This document shows positions 1-8,440 of a stretch of 64,000 bases of DNA, in pieces. The position numbers were made by a program, and so were the translations under genes. Below the pieces are notes generated by a model. That model made no database searches. It had not been told where the DNA came from and worked only from the letters and a program-made list of their open reading frames with translations. This stretch comes from Propionispora vibrioides (GTDB lineage: Bacteria; Bacillota; Negativicutes; Propionisporales; Propionisporaceae): assembly GCF_900110485.1 (NCBI RefSeq), contig NZ_FODY01000026.1, positions 1 to 64,000 of the forward strand, given 5' to 3'. Numbering within the stretch: position 1 is the stretch's first letter; the number at the start of each line of letters is the position of its first letter.

Positions 1-326
1 AAGTTTCCGTTCTTGTTTTGGCTGCAGTAATGGGTGAAGCCGAGAAAGTCGAATGTCCCTGGTTTGCCTTCCCCTCTTTTGTTCCGCCTTTCCACGGCGA
101 AACGTCCGAATTCGATGATCTTTGTTTTCTCCTCTGCTATCTCTAGGTTGAATTTTCTTAATCGTTCTTTCAACTTACCGTAGAAATCTTCCGCATCATC
201 TTGGTATTGAAAGAAGCATACAAAGTCATCACAATACCGGATTATGTAGGCTTCGCCTCTGCATTCCCGCTTTATCTTTACCGTAAACCACAAGTCCAGT
301 ACATAGTGCAGGTATAAAAAAGACAT
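1..326 (-). pseudogene. Group II intron reverse transcriptase/maturase, 5'-truncated fragment
   Basis: The minus strand reads 108 codons without a stop. It contains the RT catalytic box as YCDDFV (family form YADD), the preceding YLHYVLDLWF segment and the FDFLGFTHYC segment, all typical of LtrA-type intron-encoded proteins that splice and reverse-transcribe group II introns. The N-terminal half of the RT is missing: homology stops right at a GACATGGGGACGG-type repeat at about 324-330. The C-terminal end runs off the window edge, so whether the maturase and endonuclease domains survive cannot be seen. No intron 5' end or domain V is visible here. Almost certainly non-functional. Confidence 0.85.
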
Positions 327-383
327 GGGGACGGTGGTACTGTCTCACTTTATTTTAATAAATCTTTCCTTCAAAAAACACTC
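323..383. repeat. GACGGTGGT-type repeat, copy 1
   Basis: A roughly 60-bp unit starting GGGGACGGTGGTACTGTC and running through TTTATTTTAATAAATC. It recurs almost unchanged at about 415-476. It abuts the truncated reverse transcriptase directly. Short GACGGTGGT-like sequences of this kind are scattered in many Firmicute genomes; here it marks a recombination junction. Confidence 0.75.
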
Positions 384-414
384 AGAAGGACAAAGGGACG
401 ATGGTTCCGGAAAG

Positions 415-476
415 ACACAGGGACGGTGGTACTGTCTTACTTTATTTTAATAAATCTTTCCTTCAAAAAAGCACTC
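415..476. repeat. GACGGTGGT-type repeat, copy 2
   Basis: This is the second copy of the 323-383 unit, differing at a few positions (CTTACTTT for CTCACTTT and one extra base near the end). A degenerate third relative lies at about 756-785 (GGGAACGGTGGGTACCGTC), and a fourth core (GGGGACGGTGGTTGTGTC, minus strand) ends the pentapeptide gene near 820-837. The stretch 477-812 otherwise shows no supported gene. Confidence 0.7.
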
Positions 477-812
477 ACACTCTCTCTGTTTCTAAAATAG
501 GCAGATGGGTTGTTGTTTTTTTAACAATTTGCCCGTCTTTGCCGCAAAAGGGACAGCGGACGATGGTTCTGTCCTATAAGACACTTCCTCCGGCCCCCGC
601 CTTCTATTTCTTCAAAACAAGAGGGAGGTTCATTATCCTAGGTATGTCCGATCGCTTAACAGCCGTGAACGTCTTTTCCCGTTAACTTTTTACTACAATA
701 CATCTAATATTCCAGTCCCTATAGGCTATCAATCGCAACCGGTTCCTTCGCAGGAGACACGGGAACGGTGGGTACCGTCTTCCTTTATACATCTCTCCGA
801 TAAATTCTTTCC

Positions 813-1154
813 TCAAGACACAACCACCGTCCCCAAGCCTTTTCCCAGCTTGCAGTTGGTTAACTGTACACGGTCCATAAAACAATGAGTGAAATCTACA
901 TTGGAAAGATCACATTGATCAAAAACAGTATCAGTTAGTTTGAGGGCCGGCCAATGTACAGAGTTAAAAACAACATTCTTAAACAGAACTTGGCTAATGG
1001 CAACATTTGCGGCAGTCTGAGTTCCCAATGTACAGTCTTGTATCAGGCTGAGTGCCACGGAGTCTTCCTCACGAAGCTCATTTATAGATGCCAAGGGCAA
1101 TTCGTTCGGCAGATTGGGCATTAATAATTTAGACTTAGCGGGTTTTTTACTCAT
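813..1154 (-). pseudogene. Pentapeptide-repeat protein, 3'-truncated
   Basis: The start at 1154 follows a GAGGTAA ribosome-binding site; the in-frame GTG/ATG further upstream has none. About 100 residues look native: a short polar N-terminus, then loose five-residue repeats (for example VLFKN VVFNS, DTVFD QCDLS NVDFT), the pattern that folds into a right-handed quadrilateral beta-helix. After CKLGKG the frame enters a GACGGTGGT-type repeat and stops, giving an abnormal GLGTVVVS tail. Pentapeptide proteins of this kind are usually considerably longer, so I call this a gene cut by the repeat. Function of the intact family member is unknown. Confidence 0.65.
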
Positions 1155-1265
1155 AATATTTACCTCACGTAACATTTAACTATAATTCCATGTTTTTCTA
1201 TGATTTAACAACGTATGGACAAAGTAATAACGCCTATTATATCTTACTATTTCGGGTGAATCCAT

Positions 1266-1369
1266 AAAACTCCTGTAAAATTCATACAAATTATAAACAG
1301 CACCAATGCTAGGGACACTTTCGGCGAGCCAAAAGCATTAAAAACACTAATTCCAACGCAGGAGTTTTC
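1266..1369. repeat. Long-loop inverted repeat AAAACTCCTG / GCAGGAGTTTT
   Basis: The arms lie at 1266-1275 and 1359-1369. They match the ACTCCTGC / GCAGGAGT element seen at six other places in this window (9.4, 13.2, 14.7, 39.2, 40.1 and 63.8 kb), but here with a loop of about 80 bases. Confidence 0.5.
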
Positions 1370-1389
1370 ACCATTCTTTTATCTGCGGT

Positions 1390-1512
1390 CTATTCCATAG
1401 TTCTAAATTTTTTATCAAGCCACTTACAAAAAAGAGGATTAAAGCCAAACACCTCATCCTCAAACTGTTCTTCTAGAAGTAGTAAATTCGGGGTAATCCC
1501 CCGTCTACTCAC
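1390..1512 (-). CDS. Small uncharacterised ORF (40 aa)
   Basis: A 40-codon frame from GTG at 1512, rich in acidic and aromatic residues (EEQFEDEVFGFNPLF, then KWLDKKFRTME). The composition looks protein-like rather than random, but the upstream ribosome-binding site is poor and I recognise no family. It may be the 3' remnant of a longer gene. The rest of 1155-1675 shows no other coding signal. Confidence 0.25.
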   Translation of the reverse strand: MSRRGITPNLLLLEEQFEDEVFGFNPLFCKWLDKKFRTME

Positions 1513-1675
1513 ACGAGAAACTTAGCAACCACCGACTGACCTGTTCTTTTAGCCTGGAAACCCGCAGGCAAGGTTTACACCACAAAATACGTAAGTGCCA
1601 AGGAGTAGACAAAAAGAATCGGTACGTTGTCTTCAAGATCTAGACTGCTAAATGTTTTTGCACAGTCTGACTTCC

Positions 1676-2764
1676 CTAGCAATCCAGCCAATCGTCTATT
1701 TCTGGTTTTCTAGCCACGTCCCATTTAAATATTCGCGGTTTTTCTGAACAGTATTTACATAAACTAATAGCATCATCCAATGCATTAATCCGTCCGGTAA
1801 AATCATCCATATACAGATTTACTCCGCTATCTATTGGCAAATTGTCTATGCCAAAATACTCTTTATATTTATACATTAAGCCATCTAAGGGGCATTTGTA
1901 TAACTTACCTTCTCGTAAAAAACGACATCCTCTATTAAAACACTTTTCTTGTGATATTTGTGGATTATTTTTTCCATGCATGGTTAAAAGAGCATTAAAA
2001 GTCTCTATATCAATAGAAAATCGGTAACGAAGATCATACGCATCTAGTTTTTTTATAATACTGTGTTTTATTTTACGAGTGGGCTGATAACTAGAAATAT
2101 CAAAACTAATATTATATTGTTTCATCACGTGAAATAACACGTCCTCTTTTTGCTGCAAAATTAACAATCCATTAGTAACAATTCTAATATCTGTACTTGG
2201 AAGTATGGTCCTAGTAATTTTAATATATTGTACCAGATCAGGATTCAATAATGGCTCTCCACCCAATAAACGAAAGTATAATATGTTAAAATTCTCCTCT
2301 AATTTACTCAAATCTTTTTTGAATAATTCAATATCGTAAATACTATTGTTAGTATATAAATTGGAAAAATGGGTACATCCCTTACATTTTAAATTACAAG
2401 AATCTATAATATTTGTTTCTAGATATGGCATAATCTCTTTTTTCAAGTCTAGCCAGAAAATATCCTTTATACTAATCTCTTTTCCAGACATAAATATGTA
2501 AGCAGGCACTATTCCAATCTTGTTAATACCTGCCATTCTCAACTTTTTCACAACATCCTTGAATGGAATTTCTTTTAACATACCAATTAAAACGATATCT
2601 AATTCTTCCAAATATTTTTCTGGAAGTAATATAATCTGAGTTCCATTTAGAGTTAACGCATCCCTATTTTGATCAATGAAATATTCTACAGATATTTTCT
2701 CATTGTTAAAATATTGTTTGATATATTTCCCAAATTCCCCCGTTCCCCATACCGCTGCTATCAT
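1676..2764 (-). CDS. Radical SAM protein with N-terminal Rossmann-like domain
   Basis: This is a 362-residue protein. Residues 1-90 look like a nucleotide-binding Rossmann-type domain (VWGTGEFGKYI near the start), as found in sugar-modifying enzymes. A radical SAM core follows with the 4Fe-4S motif CNLKCKGC (Cys123, 127, 130) and GGEP at 168-171 for SAM binding. The C-terminal part has extra cysteines (about 275, 280, 291 and a CKYC pair near 338) that could hold an auxiliary cluster, SPASM-like. It is the last gene of a three-gene operon, 21 bases after the glycosyltransferase-like gene, with a good AGAGGGG site. Family: predicted glycan or peptide modification. Substrate unknown. Confidence 0.8.
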   Translation of the reverse strand: MIAAVWGTGEFGKYIKQYFNNEKISVEYFIDQNRDALTLNGTQIILLPEKYLEELDIVLIGMLKEIPFKDVVKKLRMAGINKIGIVPAYIFMSGKEISIKDIFWLDLKKEIMPYLETNIIDSCNLKCKGCTHFSNLYTNNSIYDIELFKKDLSKLEENFNILYFRLLGGEPLLNPDLVQYIKITRTILPSTDIRIVTNGLLILQQKEDVLFHVMKQYNISFDISSYQPTRKIKHSIIKKLDAYDLRYRFSIDIETFNALLTMHGKNNPQISQEKCFNRGCRFLREGKLYKCPLDGLMYKYKEYFGIDNLPIDSGVNLYMDDFTGRINALDDAISLCKYCSEKPRIFKWDVARKPEIDDWLDC

Positions 2765-2785
2765 AAATATTCCCCTCTTTATGCT

Positions 2786-3724
2786 TTAATCTTCCTTCCT
2801 TTGATAAAAATACTCAAACATAAATTGATGCAATTTAAGCTTATCACTAGACCATTCCCATACTAGATTGTGTGGATTAATTCTAATATCTGTATCAGGG
2901 TCAAAGTCGTTAAGAGCATAATGTAAGCACTTTTCCCTGTAAAGTCTATTTTTTGACTCTCCGTGGTATAAATGAAATATATTGTAATTCATATAATATA
3001 TACTATTATTAACTATATTAAACGCTTTTTCTGCCCATAAAATTTGATGTGCCTTGCATTTAGGAGGGAGCTTTTCTGTATATCCCGTAACAGGAACTCC
3101 TATAAACGCATGAGCCATAACAGAATCTCCTTCTCCCAAAATGGCTGCATCATAAAACCCTATTTTGTCAAACAACTCTCGTCGCCCTGCCCAGCAATAC
3201 CCTTTATGTCCACAATATTTATCTGTTGAGAATCCTTCATTAGTGACAACATAAGCAAAACTAGGAAGCTTCTCTCCGTTGTTACCACCAACTGCCCGAT
3301 TTGTAATATCAACAGGAAACTTTTCCTCACATGTTAACTTATATGCGTTTTTAAATGGCTGAATGATATAATAATTATCTAATAATTTTGCTGTTTCAGT
3401 TACCCAATTTTTATTTTCAAAAAGTATATCACAATCAATCCATATAATTTTCTTACACTCCCTAGGCAGTTTCTTCAGACCTATATTTAAAAGTCTTTCT
3501 TTTTGCCACATAATGCTATTACCTTTGGCTTTCACATAAATCATAATATCGGCATCATTCTTTGTAAGTTCATAATTTGCATCATTAAAAGCTAATTCTA
3601 CACATAAAAGATTCAATCCATTACGTTTTGATTCTTGACGAAAAGTCAAATAATTTTCTTTTTTAGATTTATATTTAGCCGGATTAAAATACGTTGTGAT
3701 TCCCCATATATCATTTGTAGCCAT
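2786..3724 (-). CDS. Glycosyltransferase-like protein (GT-A fold)
   Basis: The 312-residue protein has the hallmarks of a nucleotide-sugar glycosyltransferase of the GT-A type: a beta-strand ending in WIDCDILF, giving a DxD metal-binding motif at Asp97/Asp99, and a later CWAGRRELFDKIGFYD segment resembling the acceptor region of GT2-like enzymes. There is no signal peptide or membrane span, so it should be cytosolic. It sits between two radical SAM genes with spacings of about 20 bases and an AGGAGGT ribosome-binding site, so the three are probably co-translated. I cannot name the donor or acceptor sugar. The locus is markedly more AT-rich than genes beyond 6 kb. Confidence 0.7.
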   Translation of the reverse strand: MATNDIWGITTYFNPAKYKSKKENYLTFRQESKRNGLNLLCVELAFNDANYELTKNDADIMIYVKAKGNSIMWQKERLLNIGLKKLPRECKKIIWIDCDILFENKNWVTETAKLLDNYYIIQPFKNAYKLTCEEKFPVDITNRAVGGNNGEKLPSFAYVVTNEGFSTDKYCGHKGYCWAGRRELFDKIGFYDAAILGEGDSVMAHAFIGVPVTGYTEKLPPKCKAHQILWAEKAFNIVNNSIYYMNYNIFHLYHGESKNRLYREKCLHYALNDFDPDTDIRINPHNLVWEWSSDKLKLHQFMFEYFYQRKED

Positions 3725-3742
3725 ATTATTACCTCCTGAATT

Positions 3743-4852
3743 TTACAAAAGTGTGGGTTCTAATTCATTGACATCTTCAAGACGTCTTTCTTTATTATTA
3801 AGATAATTTTCAATAATAGAGTCAAATCTATAGTGACGGCAAGCTTTTAATGGACATACTTTATTTTTCATTTTTAAATCATAGTAATTAGCGTCCAAAT
3901 GGTTAGAATAGTCACTTGTAATATTGATATTGCAATAAGCATTTTTATTATCATAGGGAGATGCAACGCATGGAAATAAATCTCCGTTAGTTCGCAATAA
4001 AGCGTATAATCCCGTCGCAGCAATATAACAAGACCGTGGAATAGGGTTATTGAATACCGGATCGTCCAGATTATCTAAGAGATAATCGTATTTTGATAAA
4101 ATATGGCTACCCTTTAGAGTTTCACGAACTTGTTGTAAGTTTATAGCACCATTCAGCGTTTTGTTTTCTAAAAAATTTTGTTCTAATTTAATCACTATTG
4201 AATCACAATCAAATTGTTCCAAATAATTTATATAATAATTCAATTCTGTGTAATTTTGATTTCTCATCAAAAATTTCATCGTTATTGTTTGATTGTCTTT
4301 TCTTCTCTCAAATAAAGTCTTAATGTTATTATCTATAGAGCTAAATACATCTAAGCCACATTCTTGTATTGTACTTTCTTTATCATAACCAACTACATGA
4401 ATTTGGTAAAAATCAATTTTATTTAGAATATTTTTCATGTTACTTAGATTGTATAGATTCGTAGATGTTCCTATATGCCAAGATCTATTATGTTCAACTC
4501 TTTCTACAAAATCTTCCCATCTATTCCATCCTGACGGATCGCCACCACCTGAAAAAAATATTGTTTTTAGATCACTTTTATTATAATAATTTACTAAATC
4601 AATTAGTCTATCAAAATTAATTACCATTCCACTATGACGACTTCCATAGGAACACCCATTGCATTTTAGTTGGCAGAAGTTAACAGGATGGACTTCCAAT
4701 TCCCATATAGAATTTTTCACGTTATGCAATTTTCTCTTTTGATAAGCATTGATTATTTTTTCTAATTTAAAATCGGGAAAAGCGTGCTTTTTAGTCAAAA
4801 TAATTGCCTGATGTGGAAGAAACCTTCCATTTCGTATAATATAAATTCCCAT
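3743..4852 (-). CDS. Radical SAM protein with C-terminal cysteine cluster
   Basis: A 369-residue radical SAM enzyme with the cluster motif CQLKCNGC (Cys60, 64, 67). The usual GGEP SAM-binding motif is replaced by SGGGDPSGW (101-109). Several C-terminal cysteines (SCYIA, FPC, YCNI, CPLKAC) suggest an auxiliary iron-sulfur cluster of the SPASM/twitch kind, common in enzymes modifying peptides or carbohydrates. It is the first gene of the cassette, behind a promoter at 4901-4929. Its ribosome-binding site AAAGGGGG lies partly inside an inverted repeat (4854-4886). No precursor-peptide gene is convincing nearby. Exact reaction unknown. Confidence 0.8.
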   Translation of the reverse strand: MGIYIIRNGRFLPHQAIILTKKHAFPDFKLEKIINAYQKRKLHNVKNSIWELEVHPVNFCQLKCNGCSYGSRHSGMVINFDRLIDLVNYYNKSDLKTIFFSGGGDPSGWNRWEDFVERVEHNRSWHIGTSTNLYNLSNMKNILNKIDFYQIHVVGYDKESTIQECGLDVFSSIDNNIKTLFERRKDNQTITMKFLMRNQNYTELNYYINYLEQFDCDSIVIKLEQNFLENKTLNGAINLQQVRETLKGSHILSKYDYLLDNLDDPVFNNPIPRSCYIAATGLYALLRTNGDLFPCVASPYDNKNAYCNINITSDYSNHLDANYYDLKMKNKVCPLKACRHYRFDSIIENYLNNKERRLEDVNELEPTLL

Positions 4853-4853
4853 G

Positions 4854-4886
4854 AAAAATACCCCCTTTATTTTGTTGGGTATTTTT
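4854..4886 (-). promoter_or_regulatory. Inverted repeat covering the ribosome-binding site of the 3743-4852 gene
   Basis: The arms AAAAATACCC (4854-4863) and GGGTATTTTT (4877-4886) are exactly complementary, with a 13-base loop. On the minus-strand mRNA the stem takes in part of the AAAGGGGG site just before the ATG at 4852, so folding could limit translation. Read on the plus strand the same sequence resembles a short terminator. Confidence 0.4.
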
Positions 4887-4900
4887 TACTCAACAGGTAC

Positions 4901-4929
4901 AATATACAATATATTCTTTTAATCCACAA
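4901..4929 (-). promoter_or_regulatory. Sigma-A-type promoter for the radical SAM operon
   Basis: On the minus strand, TTGTGG (4924-4929) and TATATT (4901-4906) are separated by exactly 17 bases, upstream of the first gene of the cassette. Confidence 0.5.
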
Positions 4930-5048
4930 TACATATTCATTAAATTAAAAAGATATTATTTTATATGAATAATTGCATGTTATTTACAGCTACATTGATT
5001 AGTTGTATTCTTATACTGTATAGTCATCTTTTATAAGGAGTGTTTTTT

Positions 5049-5684
5049 ATGAATGGATTACCTATATCGGTAAAAGGTGTTTTAAAAAAGAATGATAAAT
5101 ACCTATTACGTATAAACGAACGAAATGAATATGAGTTATTAGGAGGACATTTAGAAGCAAATGATTTTACTATAAAAGATAGATTAAAAACTGAATTTCG
5201 TGAGGAATCTGGAATTGAGATTGACGTGTGCGAACTTTATGAACCTTGGCTTTATGAAATTGGAGAGTCCTCTGTGCTTATCATTCCCTTTTTTTGTAGC
5301 CCACGATCTACTCCTAACACTCTTATCGATCAAGATGGTGGACGTCTTGAGTGGGTTGATGAAAACCGCATTGTCTCTCTCCCTATGCCTCAAGGATATA
5401 AAGACACTATTCTTAAGGTACAACCACATAAAAGTTATTCAAAACCAGCAAAGAAATATTTCAAAATTATTCCTAATTACCAAGAAACAAAATTTCATAT
5501 TATTGTTACAATTCATGAGAAGCATGAAGTTCTACTTAGCCAAGCGCTCCCTACAAATGCTTCCCCTATGGATTTTGCTCTTTATTCTTTACAAATGACT
5601 GGTCGGCGCTACAAAACCATTAGAATACATGATTTATCACTGTGTAAGCAAACCTTATCTTTGAATTACGAAACTCTGTCTTGA
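5049..5684 (+). CDS. Nudix hydrolase
   Basis: The ATG at 5049 is chosen because AAGGAG sits eight bases before it; an in-frame GTG at 5040 overlaps that site. Residues 32-57 carry a slightly altered Nudix box: GGHLE at the start, then EFREESGI, which keeps the catalytic Glu-Glu pair. Nudix enzymes cleave nucleoside diphosphates linked to another group, such as NDP-sugars or ADP-ribose. The C-terminal 70 residues beyond the Nudix fold are not recognised. The gene is divergent from the radical SAM/glycosyltransferase operon across a 196-base region and shares its AT-rich composition, so it may belong to the same functional unit. Substrate not predictable. Confidence 0.75.
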   Translation: MNGLPISVKGVLKKNDKYLLRINERNEYELLGGHLEANDFTIKDRLKTEFREESGIEIDVCELYEPWLYEIGESSVLIIPFFCSPRSTPNTLIDQDGGRLEWVDENRIVSLPMPQGYKDTILKVQPHKSYSKPAKKYFKIIPNYQETKFHIIVTIHEKHEVLLSQALPTNASPMDFALYSLQMTGRRYKTIRIHDLSLCKQTLSLNYETLS

Positions 5685-5738
5685 CTTTATTTTTCTCATT
5701 AGTTTAGCCGGGCAGTTTTTGCAGGTAAGCGAGCGGAC

Positions 5739-5787
5739 AAAAAAGCGACAGCTAGACTGTTTTAACCAGGAATGTCGCTCTTTTTTA
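5739..5787. terminator. Bidirectional terminator between the Nudix and MFS genes
   Basis: The hairpin arms AAAAAAGCGACA and TGTCGCTCTTTTTT are followed by a T-run, and an A-run serves the opposite strand. It lies between the convergent Nudix (+) and MFS (-) genes. Confidence 0.75.
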
Positions 5788-5830
5788 TAGTAGTCCGCTA
5801 ACTTCACAGAAACAAGTTATATTCATTTTC

Positions 5831-7048
5831 TTAATGGCTCCGCTGCGTTGCCAGGAAGCTTGCTTCAATACAGGCTATTTTTCTTTTAAAAATAATTACA
5901 ACAACTATGGCAATCAGCAGAGGCACAACCATGACGCGCCACATAATTCTATAGCCGAAGGTCTGGGCAACTAAGCCAGCAAAAGTGGGGCCCAGTAGGT
6001 TTCCGATATCCATGCCGACAAAATTGGTGCTGCTCCCTGCGCCCCGGCGTTCATTGGGGACACACTTCATAGCCAACGCCTGAATGGCCGGCTGGCATGC
6101 ACCAAAACCAAAAGAAGCTAAAAACGCGGCCAGCAGAAAGCTGGAAAGCGTATGGGAAACACTGATGATAAAAAAAGAAATTACATCGCAAAAAAGTGCG
6201 GGAGTAAATACCCTGACAAAGCCGAACCGGTCGGTGAGCTTGCCGACGATGGGTCTTGTAAAGATCATCGTTATGGCCGAAACGGTGAAATACAGGCTAA
6301 TGTCTGATCCAACTCCCTGTTCATTGGCAAAGACGACCAGAAAAGAATTTACCACACAAAACGCCATGATGATAAAAACCAGCACGGTGGCCGGTAAAAA
6401 TGCTTCTTTGGCAAGAATGTTGTTTAACGTTATTTTCAATTTTTTAGTTCGCTTATAGCGAATTTTGATCTTAAAAGCCAAAAACGCGGCCAGCAGCATG
6501 ACACCGGCATTAAAGGCAAACGTCAGATGGTATCCGATCTGGCTGACAAGCCACAGTCCGACCGTTGGCCCGCTGGCCTGGGCCACCACCTGCGCCAGCG
6601 AATAGTAGCCGATTCCGGCTCCATACTTACTCTTGGGTAATGTCTCAGCCACCATAGCCAGGCAGCAAACATTGCCAAAGGCCTGGCCGCAGCCTTGCAG
6701 AATGCGAAAGGCTATCAGTGACGGTACGCTTTGCGACAGGCTATATCCCAGGAAGGCTGCCGTCATCGTAACCATGGCGCCCGCCACCAGATATTTCCGG
6801 TTATAGGTATCCATCGCCGGGGCCGACACCACTTTAAAAAGCAAGGCCGAAACGGCGAACGTACTCATCAGAACGCCAATGGCCGAAGCGGAAGCGCCCA
6901 GTGAATCGGCATAGATGGCCAATAGAGCATTACTCATATACTGAGCCAGATTCATCACCATATTGGCAAAAAAGATGCTAATAAACATGAAATTCCATAT
7001 CTTGGTTTGTTCCTGCGGCTCACTCTGAGCATCGGTTTGCTTCACCAT
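5831..7048 (-). CDS. MFS transporter, 12-span type
   Basis: A 405-residue integral membrane protein with about twelve hydrophobic spans. It has the MFS loop signature between spans 2 and 3 (MDTYNRKYLVAG) and a second copy in the other half (VGKLTDRFGF). Length and loops fit drug or metabolite exporters of the DHA1-like group in the cytoplasmic membrane. A GGAGG site lies seven bases before the ATG at 7048. It is transcribed alone and ends at the 5739-5787 terminator. No regulator adjoins it, so the substrate cannot be inferred from context. Confidence 0.85.
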   Translation of the reverse strand: MVKQTDAQSEPQEQTKIWNFMFISIFFANMVMNLAQYMSNALLAIYADSLGASASAIGVLMSTFAVSALLFKVVSAPAMDTYNRKYLVAGAMVTMTAAFLGYSLSQSVPSLIAFRILQGCGQAFGNVCCLAMVAETLPKSKYGAGIGYYSLAQVVAQASGPTVGLWLVSQIGYHLTFAFNAGVMLLAAFLAFKIKIRYKRTKKLKITLNNILAKEAFLPATVLVFIIMAFCVVNSFLVVFANEQGVGSDISLYFTVSAITMIFTRPIVGKLTDRFGFVRVFTPALFCDVISFFIISVSHTLSSFLLAAFLASFGFGACQPAIQALAMKCVPNERRGAGSSTNFVGMDIGNLLGPTFAGLVAQTFGYRIMWRVMVVPLLIAIVVVIIFKRKIACIEASFLATQRSH

Positions 7049-7163
7049 ATTGACTGCCTCCGGTTCACTACCCCTGATTATAAATCAAGAGACTTAGTTG
7101 TTATACCAACTATTATATCAGCTCAGCAGCTAGTTTGAAAACATCTATAACGGATAGTTGCCT

Positions 7164-7271
7164 GACCGCTATGGTTGGGCCAGGGCTTACTTTATCATCC
7201 TATTCTTGGGTTTAGCCCTACTGTTTACCATCTCTTTACTTTATCGGCACCAAAACAACAAAACCATGTAG
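7164..7271 (+). pseudogene. C-terminal fragment of an MFS transporter
   Basis: Thirty-five in-frame codons read DRYGWARAYFII then one hydrophobic helix, ending YRHQNNKTM and a TAG stop. The helix and basic tail closely resemble the C-terminus of the MFS remnant at 11.0-11.9 kb (LFFCLALLLTITIIRRNKNK). No start or further homology lies upstream, so this is a relic, followed at once by a strong hairpin. Confidence 0.6.
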
Positions 7272-7286
7272 CAGCAGATGGTATAG

Positions 7287-7339
7287 CAGGAACAGGAGAT
7301 ATCGCCAACCGTTTAGCGACATCTCCTGTTCCTGTTTTT
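7287..7339. terminator. Hairpin of the GGAGxTxTCGC family, with T-tail
   Basis: A 19-base stem with one mismatch (CAGGAACAGGAGATATCGC, 7287-7305, against 7316-7334) is followed by TTTTT. Its core GGAGATATCGC / GCGACATCTCC resembles the GGAGGTGTCGC / GCGACACCTCC hairpins at 10.0, 11.9, 13.1 and 18.7 kb. Confidence 0.65.
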
Positions 7340-7348
7340 GGGAAGCGA

Positions 7349-7885
7349 TTATTCAATTTGCCAAGGCTTCTTGTCCTTGTCCAAATGCTTTCTTGCCAGC
7401 TGATAAACTTGTTGCACTGATTTTTGTGATATATCCCAGGTTTGAAGTTCTGCTTCGACTAATTCTCCATGTTTCTTACTAATGTCCTTTAAGGCATTGC
7501 CTACTGATTTCCTTACATATTCACTAGGGTCATTTCTCAAGTTTGCAAGCAGTTTTATCGCTTCATCGGGGTTTTGTTTGAAATACTCCCGGCCGGTCCA
7601 GATCCGTAATCCCTCGGTAACAGCTCTTCTGACATTGGGATTGCTATGGTTTAGCCATTCTTTAATGATCGGCAGTGAATTCTCATAGCCACGCTCATGA
7701 CAAAACCGTTCAAAGGCTTTGGCCAGGATCTCCTGGACTTGCCAGCTTTTATCTAAACTAACCTCTTCTTTTAAAAAGACTAATGCCTCGTGCAATCTGC
7801 CTGAAATGGCAACACAGATAAATGCACTTGATAATGCTCTGACTGGTAATATTCCTTTGCCAGCAAGAAACAAGCCTGTACTGAA
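7349..7885 (-). pseudogene. HEAT-repeat protein, decayed copy
   Basis: From about residue 60 to the end it is close to 90% identical to the intact HEAT-repeat protein at 18750-19364 (shared LHEALVFLKE, NHSNPNVRRAV, ELVEAELQTWD). Compared with that copy it has lost 13 bases after the CATTATCAAGT codons (about 7830), which shifts the frame. Upstream of the shift the other frame still reads ACFLLAKEYYQSEHYQ. The first 30 or so codons are absent. The continuous frame extends to 7960 only by accident. It also carries a short extra C-terminal tail (DKDKKPWQIE). Confidence 0.75.
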
Positions 7886-8140
7886 AACCATCTGAGACGG
7901 TTCGTTCAATTCGCCAAGCTCTCTTCTTCTACACCCTCCAACTCGGCAGACCATCTCCAAGAGTGATCTAGATAGTAATTCCTAAATAACAGCGGCTACT
8001 AACCCTTATAGGCAAAGACGGCGTGCAGTCTTTGCTTATCTCAGACCAGTCGCCGTCTTTCTTACTTCTTAGCAATACATATTTATTTAAAATACGAGAC
8101 TTATAAAAAAACTCTGTTCCGCTACTATTCATAGAGCAAA

Positions 8141-8359
8141 TCAGCTACTTGCGCCTATCTGCCGGGCCAGTTCCTGATCCAGGATAACCGTGACATCCCA
8201 GTGCAGCTTTAACGGAGTGCACGGCACTTGCGTAGTGACCGCAGCCCCGGTTAGCAGCTTCTTGAGCACAGCAGCCTTTTGACTGCCAGTGGCCAACAGC
8301 ACGATCTTCCCAGTCTGCAGGATATCGCCTGCCCCCATCGTGATAGCCGCCTTCGTTAT
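8141..8359 (-). pseudogene. nagB: Glucosamine-6-phosphate deaminase, C-terminal fragment
   Basis: The minus-strand frame ITKAAITMGAGDILQ, followed by KIVLLATGSQKAAVLKKLL and LHWDVTVILD, matches the C-terminal third of NagB, the enzyme that converts glucosamine-6-phosphate to fructose-6-phosphate and ammonia. The catalytic N-terminal two-thirds are missing, and the sequence upstream of 8360 has no related frame. There is no ribosome-binding site, so this is a relic. Confidence 0.7.
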
Positions 8360-8440
8360 CTTTTCATTTTGGTTTACCCGAGGAGACTTTCTCCATAATA
8401 GCGTTGCTTCACCTTTACTTCAATGTATTAGTTCAATGAT

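Noticed and set aside
1500-1640. Possible structured leader or riboswitch (GCCTGCGGGTTTCCAGGC on the minus strand)
   Set aside because: No match to a riboswitch core I know, and it lies downstream of the radical SAM operon rather than before a gene.
4890-4934. A 14-codon frame MYCGLKEYIVYCTC upstream of the radical SAM operon, resembling a Cys-rich RiPP precursor
   Set aside because: It overlaps the -35/-10 promoter, has no ribosome-binding site, and lies upstream of the expected transcription start.
5184-5598. Long frames on both strands overlapping the Nudix gene
   Set aside because: They lack ribosome-binding sites and conserved motifs and are shadows of the Nudix frame.
8080-8140. Search for a full nagB upstream or downstream of the fragment
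   Set aside because: No further NagB-like frame is found between 8360 and 8440 or before 8141.
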